64,000 nucleotides of DNA from Plasmopara viticola (taxonomy: Eukaryota > Oomycota > Peronosporomycetes > Peronosporales > Peronosporaceae). Under the pieces are notes generated by a model. That model did no database searches and was not told the DNA's origin. It saw nothing but the letters and a program-made list of their open reading frames with translations. A program made the position numbers and the translations under genes. The DNA lies in assembly GCA_001695595.3 (NCBI GenBank), contig MBPM02000005.1:1674001-1738000 (forward strand), given 5' to 3'. Positions 1 through 11,200 of this stretch are shown in pieces; positions within the stretch are counted from its first letter, which is position 1; every line of letters begins with the position of its first letter.

Positions 1-189
1 CCCAGGTGGCGCCCGGTGCTGGAGACTGTCGCATCGAGGGTGAGACTCGTTAGAGACCTGCAGATGCCCGGGAGCACCTGCTCGAAGCGCGCGAGCATTT
101 AGCCCCACGCTTGGAAGGAGGGTGCCACCCCAACCTTTTCCTTGATCAAAGTGAGTTTGAGTTTACTATACTTGGTGTAATAATAATTG
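1..189. other. GC-rich left edge, no gene recognised
   Basis: The first about 135 bases are clearly more GC-rich than what follows and have short open frames, but nothing recognisable. They may be the end of another repeat or gene fragment cut by the window edge. Confidence 0.3.
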
Positions 190-1290
190 TTCTGGTGTTC
201 AAAGATATCCTCTGAGCCATATGATCATTGACAACGATTGTGATCGATCTCAGCTTTAGCCGCTGAGCTTCTTTCAGTTTGCGTTGCAGTCGGGATCTTT
301 TTTTAGCGATAGCAGCAAAGAATTTAATGTCTTTGGCGTGACAGCATTATGATTAGCTGAGAACTCGGTTTTCCTGCAACAAAGCGAGTTTTTTTCAGGA
401 GCATGAGTATATTTTTATCAAGCACATTGCTTCTCTTCATTTTAGACTTTGACATCGTATCGCTCCGAATTGTAAGTTTGGTCACAAATACAGCAATGCG
501 ACGAGGTCATATGTTTAACAGAAATGAAGTTACTTTAGGAGCCCGTGCTAGAACACTTAACTTTTGATGAATCATAATCTGGGATCATGATGATCTCTAA
601 AATTGCTTTGTCAACGAACTCATTACTCGACTCGGCTAAGATTTCTTTTGAAACGATTAGTCAAATCGTGATCCGTGTATGTCGGATAAGCAGCAGTATC
701 AAAAAAGGCCTGTTGAAGGTGGAATTGAATGCTTAAAATTACTTGAATTACATTCGACCGTTTCCTTCTGAAAGTGAAAGCGATCTATTGTTGTGATATG
801 GCCGAAGATATAAAACTCGATGTAAGAGTCCTCGTGCGAGGAAGTTTTTCGATGAAAGACTCCCTCAGCATGTATTTGGCAATAGCCATACACTCTGCAA
901 CATTATATCCGATGTTGGTAACAATATGCGCGGAGAACTTGACACCATCGTCCAAATATTTGCGATCGATTTGCCATGTGTCTTCTTCGTAATTAGCAAA
1001 TTGCAATTGATATATTCAAGTGCGTGCCCATAAAATCAGTGGCCATTCGAAAAATTTATTCCTCCGTATTCATCTTTTATGCGCTGAATTCCACATTGGT
1101 GAGCGTTTGATCGCAATCGATGAAGAACTTGATTTTGCGATTGCCAATGAAGACTTCATGACCTTCATGCTGCAATACTTATGAGCAAGTTGACAATTGC
1201 AAAATCAACATGGCTATATAGCCAAACGAAGCGATTTTTTTGCCACTCAACGACCTGCAACACGTGCGTATCCTTCACATCATAAAGATG
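190..1290 (+). repeat. Dispersed repeat D, copy 1
   Basis: This stretch is collinear, in the same orientation, with 17610-18660. Shared blocks include the CCGCTGAGCTTC region (near 262 and 17698) and the segment around 1100-1290, which matches 18440-18655 almost base for base in places. On the minus strand copy 2 keeps longer open frames (17910-17686 and 18643-18314), so the ancestor was probably coding on the minus strand. Copy 1 is more decayed. The product is not recognised. It is most likely a fragment of a mobile element or of a multi-copy effector-like gene. Confidence 0.6.
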
Positions 1291-2661
1291 TTATTACCTT
1301 CTCCACATGATGACATGCTCCGTTATCGACGCTACTTGCGCGCTTCGTATGAACCTACCAATAGATTACAATTGGTAGTAAGTATGTTTTGCAAATACAA
1401 GGTTATCGGTTTAAATCCGGTTATCTCCAGACGATACAATATATTAAATATTGTATTTTAAAGACATGTTAACCTGTACTATAACACGATAAATAAGTAC
1501 CAGTGTCCACGATGGACATAGTTGATTCAATTTCAATATTTCGATTAACAGTGGCTTGATAGCCTCTTCAGCCATTAGATACACAACTGTTCTGACGACT
1601 GCTTTAACAACGGTCTCAACAACTGGTTCGCATCGATAACAGACTCCACATTTGGCTCTATAACTAGTTTGGTGGTGGTTTTTACGACTGGTTCGACATT
1701 GGCTGAACATCTTTTCTAGTAACAAATTCTACAATGGGCTTAAGAAGACAGTGATTTTTTTCACGTCATTTCCAGCAGCAAGGTGTAGCCTTGTATCATG
1801 TGCGGGTACAATTTTTGACAGAGCACATGTCCAAATGTATAATTTTCGATGTGGACCTCTACCGAAAAAATACATAATCTTTGTTGCTTACTTTTCTGGA
1901 CTTTAGAAAATGGAAAGGGAAAAAAGATTACTGCTCGATTGCCTGAATCCGCGGCTTAATTTTTCTTTCATATTCGACATGTAAAAATAGCACATCTGCG
2001 CCCAGCAGTGAGAAATATAATTCACGTAAGAGCGCTCCAAAATGCGCGTATTTGTTGCAGCGTATTTTTAGAGGCTCGTTTTATTTTCTGCGACACCTAT
2101 TGTCAACTTCTTGCCTTGCTAAATGCACGTTGTTACCGATTCTTGGCATATGAATTCGTATCCACCATTTGCAGTACAAATCAAGACAGCAATGTTTACA
2201 ACTATATAAGGTGCAGATAAAGGCTAAAGGAAGGCATACAGCGTTATGAGCAAAACTAAACAGGATTCTTGAAGCTACGAGCTGCCACTTAAACCTTGAA
2301 TATTATGAAATTGTTTTGTTGTTGCTGAGCAGATGATATTAGTAACGTTGACTTGGACATTTACGTATGACCTCATGATGCATGGATCCTCTTATCATTT
2401 TGCCTCTATTTAAAGATGCATAACTATATTTACTTAAGCTACACATCGCACGCCAATGTTGTGCCATAAATCCCGAAGGACACGTTAAAAACAACACTGA
2501 AGATATTTTGGTCATGATGGCAGATAACGTCAAGTCATTTTTGACCGAGTGGTTTCTCTACTGACGCAATAAGATCATTTCCCAAAAGACCTCGGCTTGC
2601 ACCGGGATTGCTTTTTCTTACCGAATTAGTAATTACAAAGGCTAATAGAGTCGAACGTCTC
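1291..2661. other. Intergenic, upstream of the ATPase gene
   Basis: No convincing gene is seen. The minus frame at 1725-1444 contains a short Val-Val-x-Thr-Val-Val-like repeat that comes from simple repeated sequence near 1575-1700. The 5' control region of the ATPase gene should lie in the last few hundred bases. No clear core promoter motif was recognised. Confidence 0.4.
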
Positions 2662-5600
2662 ATGATACCTAGACCATCTTTCGCTGATCCACTGCATGCG
2701 AAGCCCGGAATTGTGTGGCGACCTTCTCGAGGTCCTCGAGGCTCATCCGCCCTCGATCTTATTCGAAGTGAAGGCGAGCGGTATTGGCAAGCCTACATTA
2801 AACTAGACGTTTTGTCTTCTCGCGTGGCCCAAAGTCGCATTTCAACGCTTAACCTTGAGCAAAGTCAAGGACTTCCCGAAAGTAGTATTGAAGAGGTCCG
2901 TAAAGAATGTGGATGCAACCGTTTGTCTCCACCTAAGACTATCCCGGACTATATTTTGTTTCTCCAGCAGTTTCTCAACATGTTTATGATCCTCCTTTCG
3001 ACAGCTGCAATTCTCAGTTTAATTGCTTACTTTATTAACACTTCAGCTGAAATGAATCTTTATCTCGCAATCCTCCTGTTTGCAGTTGTGTTTGGAACTT
3101 GCACTGCTACTTTTCTACAAGAACGATCGACTGGAAAGGCGATGGATTCGTTCAAAAACATGCTTCCAGCTCAGAGTACAGTCGTACGTGATGGTGTTAG
3201 TCAGATGATCCCAGCTGAAGAATTAGTCGTAGGAGACTTGGTATGGGTTCGCAATGGCGATAAAGTCCCAGCAGATTTGAGGATACTGCAGTGCAACAAC
3301 CTTAAAGTAGAAAATTCGTCGTTAACTGGCGAGTCCGAATTGATCACTCTTACGTCAGATGTTCAGGAGCAAAGTGTAGCTCACTTAGAGTGCAAAAACA
3401 TTGCTTTTAACGGGTCGTTATGCTTTGACGGCGCTGCGTTGGGGTTGGTATTAACAATCGGTGACAAGACGGTACTTGGGCAAATTGCTAAGCTCACGAC
3501 CTCGGCAACTCTATCTGAAACGAATATGCAGCGTGAAGTTAAGGGTTTTGTGCGCTTTATTGCAATCCTTGCCCTCGTAATGGCAAGTATTTTATTCATT
3601 CTCGGTGTCGTTCACACTGACGGTAAAGATATCTTGGAAACATTCGTCGATGGCTTCTTAGTCATCTTGGTTGCCAACGTACCCCAGGGTTTGCACGTGA
3701 CGGTGACGTCGTTATTGACCATCACTGCCAGTCGATTGGCTGCAAAGAATGTTTTTGTCAAGCGGTTAGATTGTGTGGAGACACTGGGCTCCATATCACT
3801 TATTGCCACCGACAAGACGGGGACGCTTACGAAAAACGTCATGACTGTCACAGATATTTGGACTGGACGTGAGTTTATTGCCCAACCGTCGGAACAATGC
3901 ACTGAAATTGTACCAGATCTCACGACAGATTTTCTGACTGGAATGACGCCCAAAGCGGTCTTGACACGTGGGGTTGCGCTTTGTAATCGTGCAGCTCCAG
4001 ACCTTACACAACCGGCAAGTATCCACATTGTTATCGACAAGACGGTGGAATCTAGTAGTGGAACGAATAGCCACTCAGCTGCGCCTGCATCTCCAAAAGT
4101 TCGAAGTCAGTCGATGGTACGGAAGCAACGGACATTGACGACAACACGTCAGTATACCGGAAATCCTTCCGACGTTGCATTGCTTCGCTTTGCGGACTTG
4201 AATTTCTCGGCCGATGCTACACGTGACGAGTACCCACTGATCTTTGAAATTCCATTCAATTCCACCAACAAGTGGCAGCTTGTAATCGTTCCTGCACCCG
4301 GTGAAAAGACGTCGCAACGCAGCTTTGATGTCTTCATGAAAGGCGCTCCTGAAGTGATTATTAAGCGATGCAGCACCATTTTATCCTCTTCGGGCGAAGA
4401 AATTCAAATGGATGACGCTCTTGACACGGAATTCTTACATGCGTATGAATCATTTGGTAGAAAAGGACGACGTGTGATAGCTTTGGCTACGCGACGTTTT
4501 GATGCTCCGAACAATACTCATTTTACATCAGATGAGGGTAATTTTCCCTCGGAAAATTTATGTTTTGTCGGCATTGCTGCCATCATGGACCCTCCGCGCG
4601 ACGATGTGCCTGATGCTATTGCCAAGTGCAAAGCTGCCGGGATCAAGGTGTTTATGGTGACTGGTGATCATCCTCTGACTGGACGAGCCATTGCAGCGGA
4701 AGTTGGACTGTTGGACGAAAATGAGCGTATACTGGACTTAGTGAATCCACCGTCTGCTGGTGTACCCGCAAAGCTTCCAGCCGATTTTGAAACGTTTTCC
4801 GGTGCCGTTGTCCACGGTGGTTTTGTCAACGCACTCTCAAAAGATGATTTAAAAGCCATTCTGCGCTTAAAATCAGTGGTTTTTGCGCGAACAACTCCTC
4901 AACACAAATTGCAGATTGTCAAAACGAGTCAAGAGATTGGTGAATGCGTTGGAGTGACGGGGGATGGAGTTAACGATGCCCCTGCTTTAAAGCAAGCGGA
5001 TGTGGGCGTTGCAATGGGCAAGAACGGTAGTGATGTTGCCCGACAAGCTGCTGATATTATTCTGATGGATGATAATTTCTCCTCCATAGTGCGTGGTGTC
5101 GAGCAAGGACGTGTCATATTTGACAATGTGAAAAAGACCATTGCGTACACATTAACGCACTTGTGGCCCGAGATCTTACCACTGGCCATTTACCTGGCGC
5201 TAGGAATGCCGACGGGAATGACTGCGCTACAAATTTTGAGCATTGACCTTGGAACAGAATTGGGACCTGCAGTATCAATTGCGCATGAAGGAGGCGAGCA
5301 CGACATAATGCAACGCCCACCCCGCAACGTGAAAAAAGACCGTCTGATTTCAAAAGCTCTTTTGATCTACTCATATATTGTCGCTGGAATGATCAATGCC
5401 GGTGGTTGTCTGCTCGCTTACGCAGCTGTGTTTTGGCGTGAAGAAATTTCGTTCTCCGACTTGTTTTTGAGTGCAGACAAGTACTGGATTGCTACAGCTG
5501 ATCCATTATGTGTGTCCGATACAAAGTGCCTCGACTCTGGTGAACAGATGCGCGTGCTGGCAGAAGCTTGTGCATCATGGTACATTTCCTTGGTTGTGTG

Positions 5601-5898
5601 CCAATTTTTTCATATTTGGGTGGTCAAGACGCGGCGCACGTCGGTGTTTAAAGCTGGAATTTTCAAGAATATGGTTACAATTTATGGAGGAGCAATGGAA
5701 ATATTTATTGTGCTGTTGGTTGTGTATGTTCCGGGTATTCAATCGTTCTTTGGAACCGCGACGGTTGACTATGTTCCGTGGCTGATTGGATGTGGTGCTG
5801 GCGCCATCACGTGTCTATACAGCGAAGTCATAAAGATTGTAGCAAGACGACAAGTTCCAGGGCAAGAAAATCGACTTGCTAAATGGGTAGCATGGTAA
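2662..5898 (+). CDS. P-type cation ATPase, type IIC (Na,K-ATPase alpha-like)
   Basis: This gene encodes an ATP-driven cation pump of the plasma or an internal membrane, uninterrupted by introns, about 1,078 residues from the ATG at 2662. The open frame extends 54 nt upstream with no ATG. Visible motifs in order are the A-domain TGES (222-225), the M4 motif with Pro-Gln-Gly-Leu (Gln342), the phosphorylation loop DKTGTLT (Asp384), the N-domain KGAPE (Lys560) and the hinge TGDGVND (766-772). M5 and M6 follow, with the IDLGTE segment (Asp862, Glu866), then further C-terminal membrane segments. Length and the VANVP and RNVKKDRL-type signatures fit the Na,K/H,K-ATPase group. Several cation-site residues differ from animal Na,K-ATPase: Glu to Gln in M4, Ser-Asn to His-Leu in M5 (833-834), and Asp to Glu at 866. 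The transported ion is therefore uncertain. No beta subunit is nearby. Confidence 0.93.
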   Translation: MIPRPSFADPLHAKPGIVWRPSRGPRGSSALDLIRSEGERYWQAYIKLDVLSSRVAQSRISTLNLEQSQGLPESSIEEVRKECGCNRLSPPKTIPDYILFLQQFLNMFMILLSTAAILSLIAYFINTSAEMNLYLAILLFAVVFGTCTATFLQERSTGKAMDSFKNMLPAQSTVVRDGVSQMIPAEELVVGDLVWVRNGDKVPADLRILQCNNLKVENSSLTGESELITLTSDVQEQSVAHLECKNIAFNGSLCFDGAALGLVLTIGDKTVLGQIAKLTTSATLSETNMQREVKGFVRFIAILALVMASILFILGVVHTDGKDILETFVDGFLVILVANVPQGLHVTVTSLLTITASRLAAKNVFVKRLDCVETLGSISLIATDKTGTLTKNVMTVTDIWTGREFIAQPSEQCTEIVPDLTTDFLTGMTPKAVLTRGVALCNRAAPDLTQPASIHIVIDKTVESSSGTNSHSAAPASPKVRSQSMVRKQRTLTTTRQYTGNPSDVALLRFADLNFSADATRDEYPLIFEIPFNSTNKWQLVIVPAPGEKTSQRSFDVFMKGAPEVIIKRCSTILSSSGEEIQMDDALDTEFLHAYESFGRKGRRVIALATRRFDAPNNTHFTSDEGNFPSENLCFVGIAAIMDPPRDDVPDAIAKCKAAGIKVFMVTGDHPLTGRAIAAEVGLLDENERILDLVNPPSAGVPAKLPADFETFSGAVVHGGFVNALSKDDLKAILRLKSVVFARTTPQHKLQIVKTSQEIGECVGVTGDGVNDAPALKQADVGVAMGKNGSDVARQAADIILMDDNFSSIVRGVEQGRVIFDNVKKTIAYTLTHLWPEILPLAIYLALGMPTGMTALQILSIDLGTELGPAVSIAHEGGEHDIMQRPPRNVKKDRLISKALLIYSYIVAGMINAGGCLLAYAAVFWREEISFSDLFLSADKYWIATADPLCVSDTKCLDSGEQMRVLAEACASWYISLVVCQFFHIWVVKTRRTSVFKAGIFKNMVTIYGGAMEIFIVLLVVYVPGIQSFFGTATVDYVPWLIGCGAGAITCLYSEVIKIVARRQVPGQENRLAKWVAW

Positions 5899-7299
5899 TA
5901 TGTTATCAATTGGAATTATGCAACTTTCAGCGCTACTTCTTAGTAATAATTTAGATTATATACGCAATCTCGCTGGTTTAGAGGACCAAAAGTACTAAAA
6001 TATAATATGATTATAGTCGTATGCCTTAATTGTAATCCAAAGAGCAAACAAATACTCTTTTCAAATTATTTATTCTGAAATTGCCACAATTCGATTTCAC
6101 ACACAATGAGCTTGGGTGAATTCAATAATGCATTTATCCAAGCTCAGATTATGAACGAGCTTCTGTCCCGCCGAACGAGACCCGACGTATGCGGACACCA
6201 CTCTATGCCGTGGACTAGCCAGACTGAGTCTAGCACGTGCATGACTTGGCAACGCGTTAACGTAATACAATGCAATACCACCAAAAATGCAAAAGAGGAG
6301 TTGAAGACAGAAAAGTTCAGTGACCAAAATTACTAACATTGTAGACCTGGTACTCACGTACCGTTAGCAGGAAAATAGCATATATATGAAGATTTTTTTT
6401 TTCACTCTGGCGAAGTTTGCTTCGAGGTCTGCATGGTAAAGATACAATGCGCAAAAAGATGGCATACCGATTGATGTAAAGGATTTGGGGTGTGTAATCA
6501 TTATTCATGGCGAGATGCGTTAGGAAGAGGACGATGAGGCGTAATTTTTGATGAGGCATCATGCTAGTTATATTAAACGAAGTATAGACACGGATCTCGG
6601 CGATTAGGAGGAGTGATGGTTAGTGACCTCATTAAGCTGCTCCTAATGCGAAGGAACCAGAATTATTGTCCACGTCGGGGCTCAACTTCCATCCGCAATG
6701 TTTAATATAAATATGGTAAAGTAAGCATCAAATTTGAGAAACTTAACGTGGAGACCAAAAGAAGCTGCACAAACGTTTGTCGTCGAGGCATAGCTAAGGC
6801 CGGACGTGGCGAAAGCTGTCCACGGTAGTATGATTTAAAAAAGAAGACACCCGCTCGATTTCTAAGCCGCCCACAATTGAGATTTAGTTTGGAAGAGGGA
6901 AAAGAATCCGTTTGAAGTAACTAGTCAGGCAAATATGAAGCGTGAAGTGAGCAGCGTCTTTCCATGTTGATGACATACATATAAACAAAGCATACCCTGC
7001 TTTAGATGTATGCTTGGCCCATCCTTGTGTCAGACATCGCTTTGTGGTATTGAGCGGTGCTCGAGACAAGTCGATTTCTGATAGCGTCACGTTGGTACAA
7101 ATTGTGCTCTTTCACGAGTTAGAAAGAGCGTTCCATAAAGTGAATCACCTTGGTAAGAACAGACGTGAACATCATATACCAGAACGTAGCTTTGTTTTAG
7201 AACTTTGCATTTGTGGCGGGAGGCACTTTGACTGCTGATATTTAAGGCATAAGGCAGGCATATTAAAGACACTTCGCTAATGAATGAACTCGCATTGTC
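5899..7299. other. Intergenic, no supported gene
   Basis: Only short open frames occur here, such as a 76-residue one at 6106-6336 with biased, low-complexity translation. No splice-linked model or homology was recognised. The ATPase 3' end and terminator lie at the left. Confidence 0.4.
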
Positions 7300-7578
7300 G
7301 CTCAAACTCACTTTGTAGTGGACCTAAAGCATTTTCGGCACTACTTATTCGCTCTAGGAAGCATATACTAAACGTATCAACGACTTTCCTGTCGATCCTG
7401 GTCCAAAATGCTGTAGAGCTACGCAACAATTTATCGTCGCGTATGTGCTCGAAAAACGATATACCCGAGCCATAATGCTTACTGTTAAACATTGCTTGCA
7501 AAACCATTTTTTTTAGTTTTTAGTATCAAAATTGGCTCTTGTCAATTTGCGCGGTCAAGTTCGCCCTGTAGCTGACAA

Positions 7579-9512
7579 TTACTTTGTTGTCAAGCGTCGA
7601 ATCTCAAAAATTTGGACGTCGTCGAGGACTTGCTTTGCACCGAAATCCTCATCAGATGCACTTGTTTTCAGTGCAGACTTCTCGATTGAAAACCAAGGTA
7701 CTCGCTTGTACGAAAAGCTCCGTGATAAAAGGTCAAAGAACTGATGCTCTGATGGGTTGCGGGAGCGATGCGCCATCAGTACAAGCGTCGTGGACGAGGT
7801 TGCCAATGCTTGTAGCGATGACACGAGGGGAGCATATCCGATAGGATCGTACACAACGTCCGAGAGAACGATGACGTCAGGTTGGGCTGGCAGATCGCAC
7901 AAAGACTCTCCCCAGAGATGCGCCCTTGCCACAGGAGCCACAGTGCCTGTGTCTTCTTGTCCCCCTTTGCTAAAGTTTAAACAAATGTTGTACTCAAGCA
8001 GCGGGACAATTTCCTAAGTACGACCATTGCCAGTCAGGGAAAAGATAAGTAAATCTAATAAGAAGGTTACATTAGAATTCTAGCTTACTTTCATGTCCGT
8101 GAGAGTTACGTGTGCACCGAGCAGCGAACAGAAGATTCCAACAAGACCCAATCCACTGCCGAGCTCAATGACTTGTTTTCCCATCAAATTGTCTCGCCTT
8201 GCTGCGAGATAACGCGTCAAGACCAAACACGAGTCCCACAATTTGCCTCCGATTCCTTCAGACAGCAAGATGCCACGAAAGTTCCAATAAAATAAAGTTG
8301 TTGCCACTATATTGCATGGGATTGAGATAGTAAGCACGTACCAAGGTTTCCAGGTGACTCAGCAAGAAGAACATCTTGCGGTACTCCAGAAATCGATACT
8401 GCTCGACAGCAATGTACGCCGAGGCGTCCAGTCTCTCCCTCTCTGAATTCACCACCTTGCGGAACGACAAGAATCGGCAACGAAATCACAGGAAACAAGT
8501 TCCACTTTGCACGAATGGACGCGTGTGCCCGGATCTCGATGGCAATGGAATTTGACATATTCTCTACCTTTTCCTCATCGCTAGTTACGACGGCAATTCG
8601 AAAAGTTGCTTTTCCATGGTCGTTAAGTTTCACTCTGCCGGTTGCATCTATACTGCCTGTATTACCGACGTCCATTAAATTTAATGGCTCTTCGAAGACA
8701 ACCGCGTACTTATCCATAGCGTTATTTCGTAACAAACACTGGAGATAAATCGACTCGTTTTTTTTAATATAGTCTCTTTGAAAGAGTCCAAATTCATTGC
8801 CAATGTTGATAGTGACGTCAAAAAATCGGTTTAGCGGAATTTGTGACGGTAGCAAACATCTACGGATTCAGTCAAAAGAGTAATGTGAGCCATATAAAGA
8901 GCGTCCGACCCAATTGAATGTACGTACCCAAAATTGATCCTTAATTGCTGCTTGTCGTGCACCATCTTACCCATTTGCGTGACCTCGCTGGCAGCCACTT
9001 GGCGATCTTTGGCCAGATTCTTGCGCAACCGACGACGCGCTGCCACACAGTACTGAAACGCTGTAGGTGCGTTCATCTCTCCATTCTCTAGCACATCGTT
9101 TGCCACTTGAAGCGCTGCTTCAAACCTTTCAAAGTTCTCTAATGCCACAAGTTTGCGCAGTTGAGCCTTTTCATTCTTTGCGTTGTGTCGCACTGCCAGC
9201 GTGGCGTCTATATGTGCCATCATGATACAATTACTATGGATCAAGCTTTTTAAGAAATAGTACATATGACTGTAGTATGCACGACGGACCATGTAACGCT
9301 GCAGCAAAGTTACGTTCTTGAATAGCTGTTTGTGCGCGATTGGAGAGCAATTGTGAGATTGTCTCCTGGACTAAGCCACAAGATGGTACGGTATTATCTC
9401 GTGTTGACAACAGATTGATTGCTTTCGAGTAACATGCACGCGCAGCATCGTAGTGGCCATCAGCATAGAGCGCGTTACCCTTGGCCTGCAGCGTCTTGAC
9501 TTGGTCATACAT
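7579..9512 (-). CDS. TPR protein with C-terminal family-16 (METTL21-like) methyltransferase
   Basis: Spliced model: complement(join(7579..8013, 8089..8306, 8342..8859, 8928..9207, 9290..9512)), 1,674 nt, 557 residues, all GT-AG and in frame. Residues 1 to about 160 are tetratricopeptide-like helices (Lys-Gly-Asn-Ala-Leu and Tyr-Ser-Lys-Ala-Ile signatures). About 170-335 is a beta-rich, Ig-like middle region. About 341-557 is a Rossmann methyltransferase: Trp-Asp at 364-365, the SAM motif ELGSGLG from Glu388, the acidic Asp411 and the post-motif DVVY at 465-468. That last motif is typical of family 16 lysine methyltransferases such as METTL21, VCP-KMT and eEF2-KMT. It probably methylates a protein lysine; the TPR part may bind the substrate. 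The third intron is only 35 nt. A decayed copy in inverted orientation lies at 38115-39196 and keeps the same intron position, which supports the model. Confidence 0.88.
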
Positions 9513-10430
9513 TTTTAATAGCTGAGCATACCCTCTTAAAAGCGTTATTCACCTAATACATGTGCACTTTATTCTGCACTAAAATGTAGGCTGTTGTAGG
9601 GTATATCGCGTTTCCATGCACAAAATTCTTGTGCATGCAAATGGTCGTTTTGTCTTTTTCATCTTGCCCACGACTGTCAAGAGACCTGTAAGCACTGTTA
9701 CCTGTAATGTATGGGTTGAAACCATTAACAGAGAAGGGTGCTGAAAGCCATACGCCTTAAGGTGCAATAGATTGGTATATGCGCTAAACTCAAATGGTAT
9801 TTTAGGCAAGAAATGATATGAGTCGCAGAATTCAAATCGAACGAAATAGATATTGTTGTGCAAAAAGATGCAGCGACTCGTTAGGTTTCTCCAAAAAGAC
9901 TTTTATTCACTAGGTAAGTGTGATCAACACGCGAGACATTGTTCGTAGAGTCACTTAAGTCATAAACCTGGCCTAAGAGGCAGCGGTATCTTGCTCCTAA
10001 ACCCAAGGCAAGTGATTTTAGAGCAGGTATAACGCCTGAGGCAAGTCAAGTGAAACCGTACCCTGGTATTCCTGAGCGAAAGGACAAGAGGGTCCTTTGC
10101 ATTAAAGCATCGTCGTATACATTAATGTTCATCGAAAACTCGTGCTCATCGAAGCCTCCTCTCACCGAAATATGAGTCGCTCTTACTAAACCGCAGGTTT
10201 CGCCATTAACAGTGTTCTTTCGTCAAAAATTAGAACTTCAGATCATACTTGCCCGGAAATTTGAATGGTCACACGGTCATTTAAAGCAAGCGACTGTAAG
10301 AATAGCTTGATTAACGATGAAATTCTACTCTTTTCAATCCTTTACATGCTCCAGAACTGCAGCTTTTTGACAGCCTCATCCTTGAATATGACTGTACCAG
10401 TCAACAATATATATGGTGAGCTTTCTTCAG
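9513..10430. other. Arm 1 segment missing from arm 2
   Basis: This sequence upstream of the methyltransferase start has no counterpart in the other arm. It should contain the gene's promoter. A minus frame of 94 codons (9863-9579) is present, but nothing supports it as a gene. Confidence 0.35.
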
Positions 10431-10625
10431 TAAAATCTAAACCATCAGGACATCGCGTTTCATGCCATGTCTTTAAGCCAGCTATATCTTGCAGGTCAAG
10501 CAGTAAACGCCTAAATGACGAGCGCTCCTTTGCAAATTTAGTGCTGCTCCAACTCCCGCTGCTTTGGCCAGGCCGACTAAACAGTGCATGGTATGCAGCA
10601 AATGGTTACCAATATGAGCATTCCC

Positions 10626-10679
10626 TTCTTGGGCGAAGTGTCACATCCGCAGTAGACGATGTGACACTTCGCCCAAGAA
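10626..10679. repeat. Perfect 22-bp inverted repeat (hairpin)
   Basis: The arms at 10626-10647 and 10658-10679 are exact reverse complements, separated by 10 nt. The corresponding part of arm 2 (near 37,890-37,940) has an analogue of one arm and the loop but lacks most of the other. The palindrome therefore formed in this arm, or was lost in the other, after the duplication. Confidence 0.9.
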
Positions 10680-11090
10680 AACGTCTACAATGCCTTCGCG
10701 GCATGCAGCGAGTCATGTCTTCTACTTACCACTTAGGAGACTTAGCGCGATTCGAAGGCAGCCATCTCGCTTATGACATGCAGCGAAACCTGAGGTCTGC
10801 AAGCGACGCTAACTGATGCACGTGCCACCTCACGCGCAAAGGTAGGGCCTTGACCATACTGCCTAAGCTAAACGTCAGCTGTGTCATCACTACAGTATAT
10901 TCTTTTCCTCCAAGCATCGTACAATGATCGTTGTGCTTCTCCAAGATTTGGAGTCCAGTGAAACCAAATCTTATGATTACTGATCCGGTCTATTTTGTGC
11001 GACAATAGCGTTTCTACTTTTAAGCGCAGGTGGCGCATGACTTACTATGGCTATTTAGGATGTATTTGATCTCCAACCAAGTCACACTTC

Positions 11091-11200
11091 GTATGCGTCA
11101 GCCAAGCTTTACCCAGGATTAATTCAAATATTGCACCTCCATGCAGTATGCGTCAGCCAAGCTTTACCCATGATTAATTCAAATATTGCACATCCATGCA
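11091..11200. repeat. Tandem duplication, 2 x 55 bp
   Basis: Two adjacent 55-bp units (11091-11145 and 11146-11200) both begin GTATGCGTCAGCCAAGC and differ at only a couple of positions. Arm 2 has a single, diverged copy at about 37365-37440, so the tandem doubling is recent and specific to this arm. Confidence 0.9.

Noticed and set aside
3612..4040. 142-codon minus ORF and other frames inside the ATPase gene
   Set aside because: They are shadows of the strongly conserved ATPase coding frame.
10265..10816. 183-codon plus-strand open frame
   Set aside because: It spans the perfect hairpin, and the other duplication arm has no matching open frame. Composition is not protein-like, so it is probably chance.
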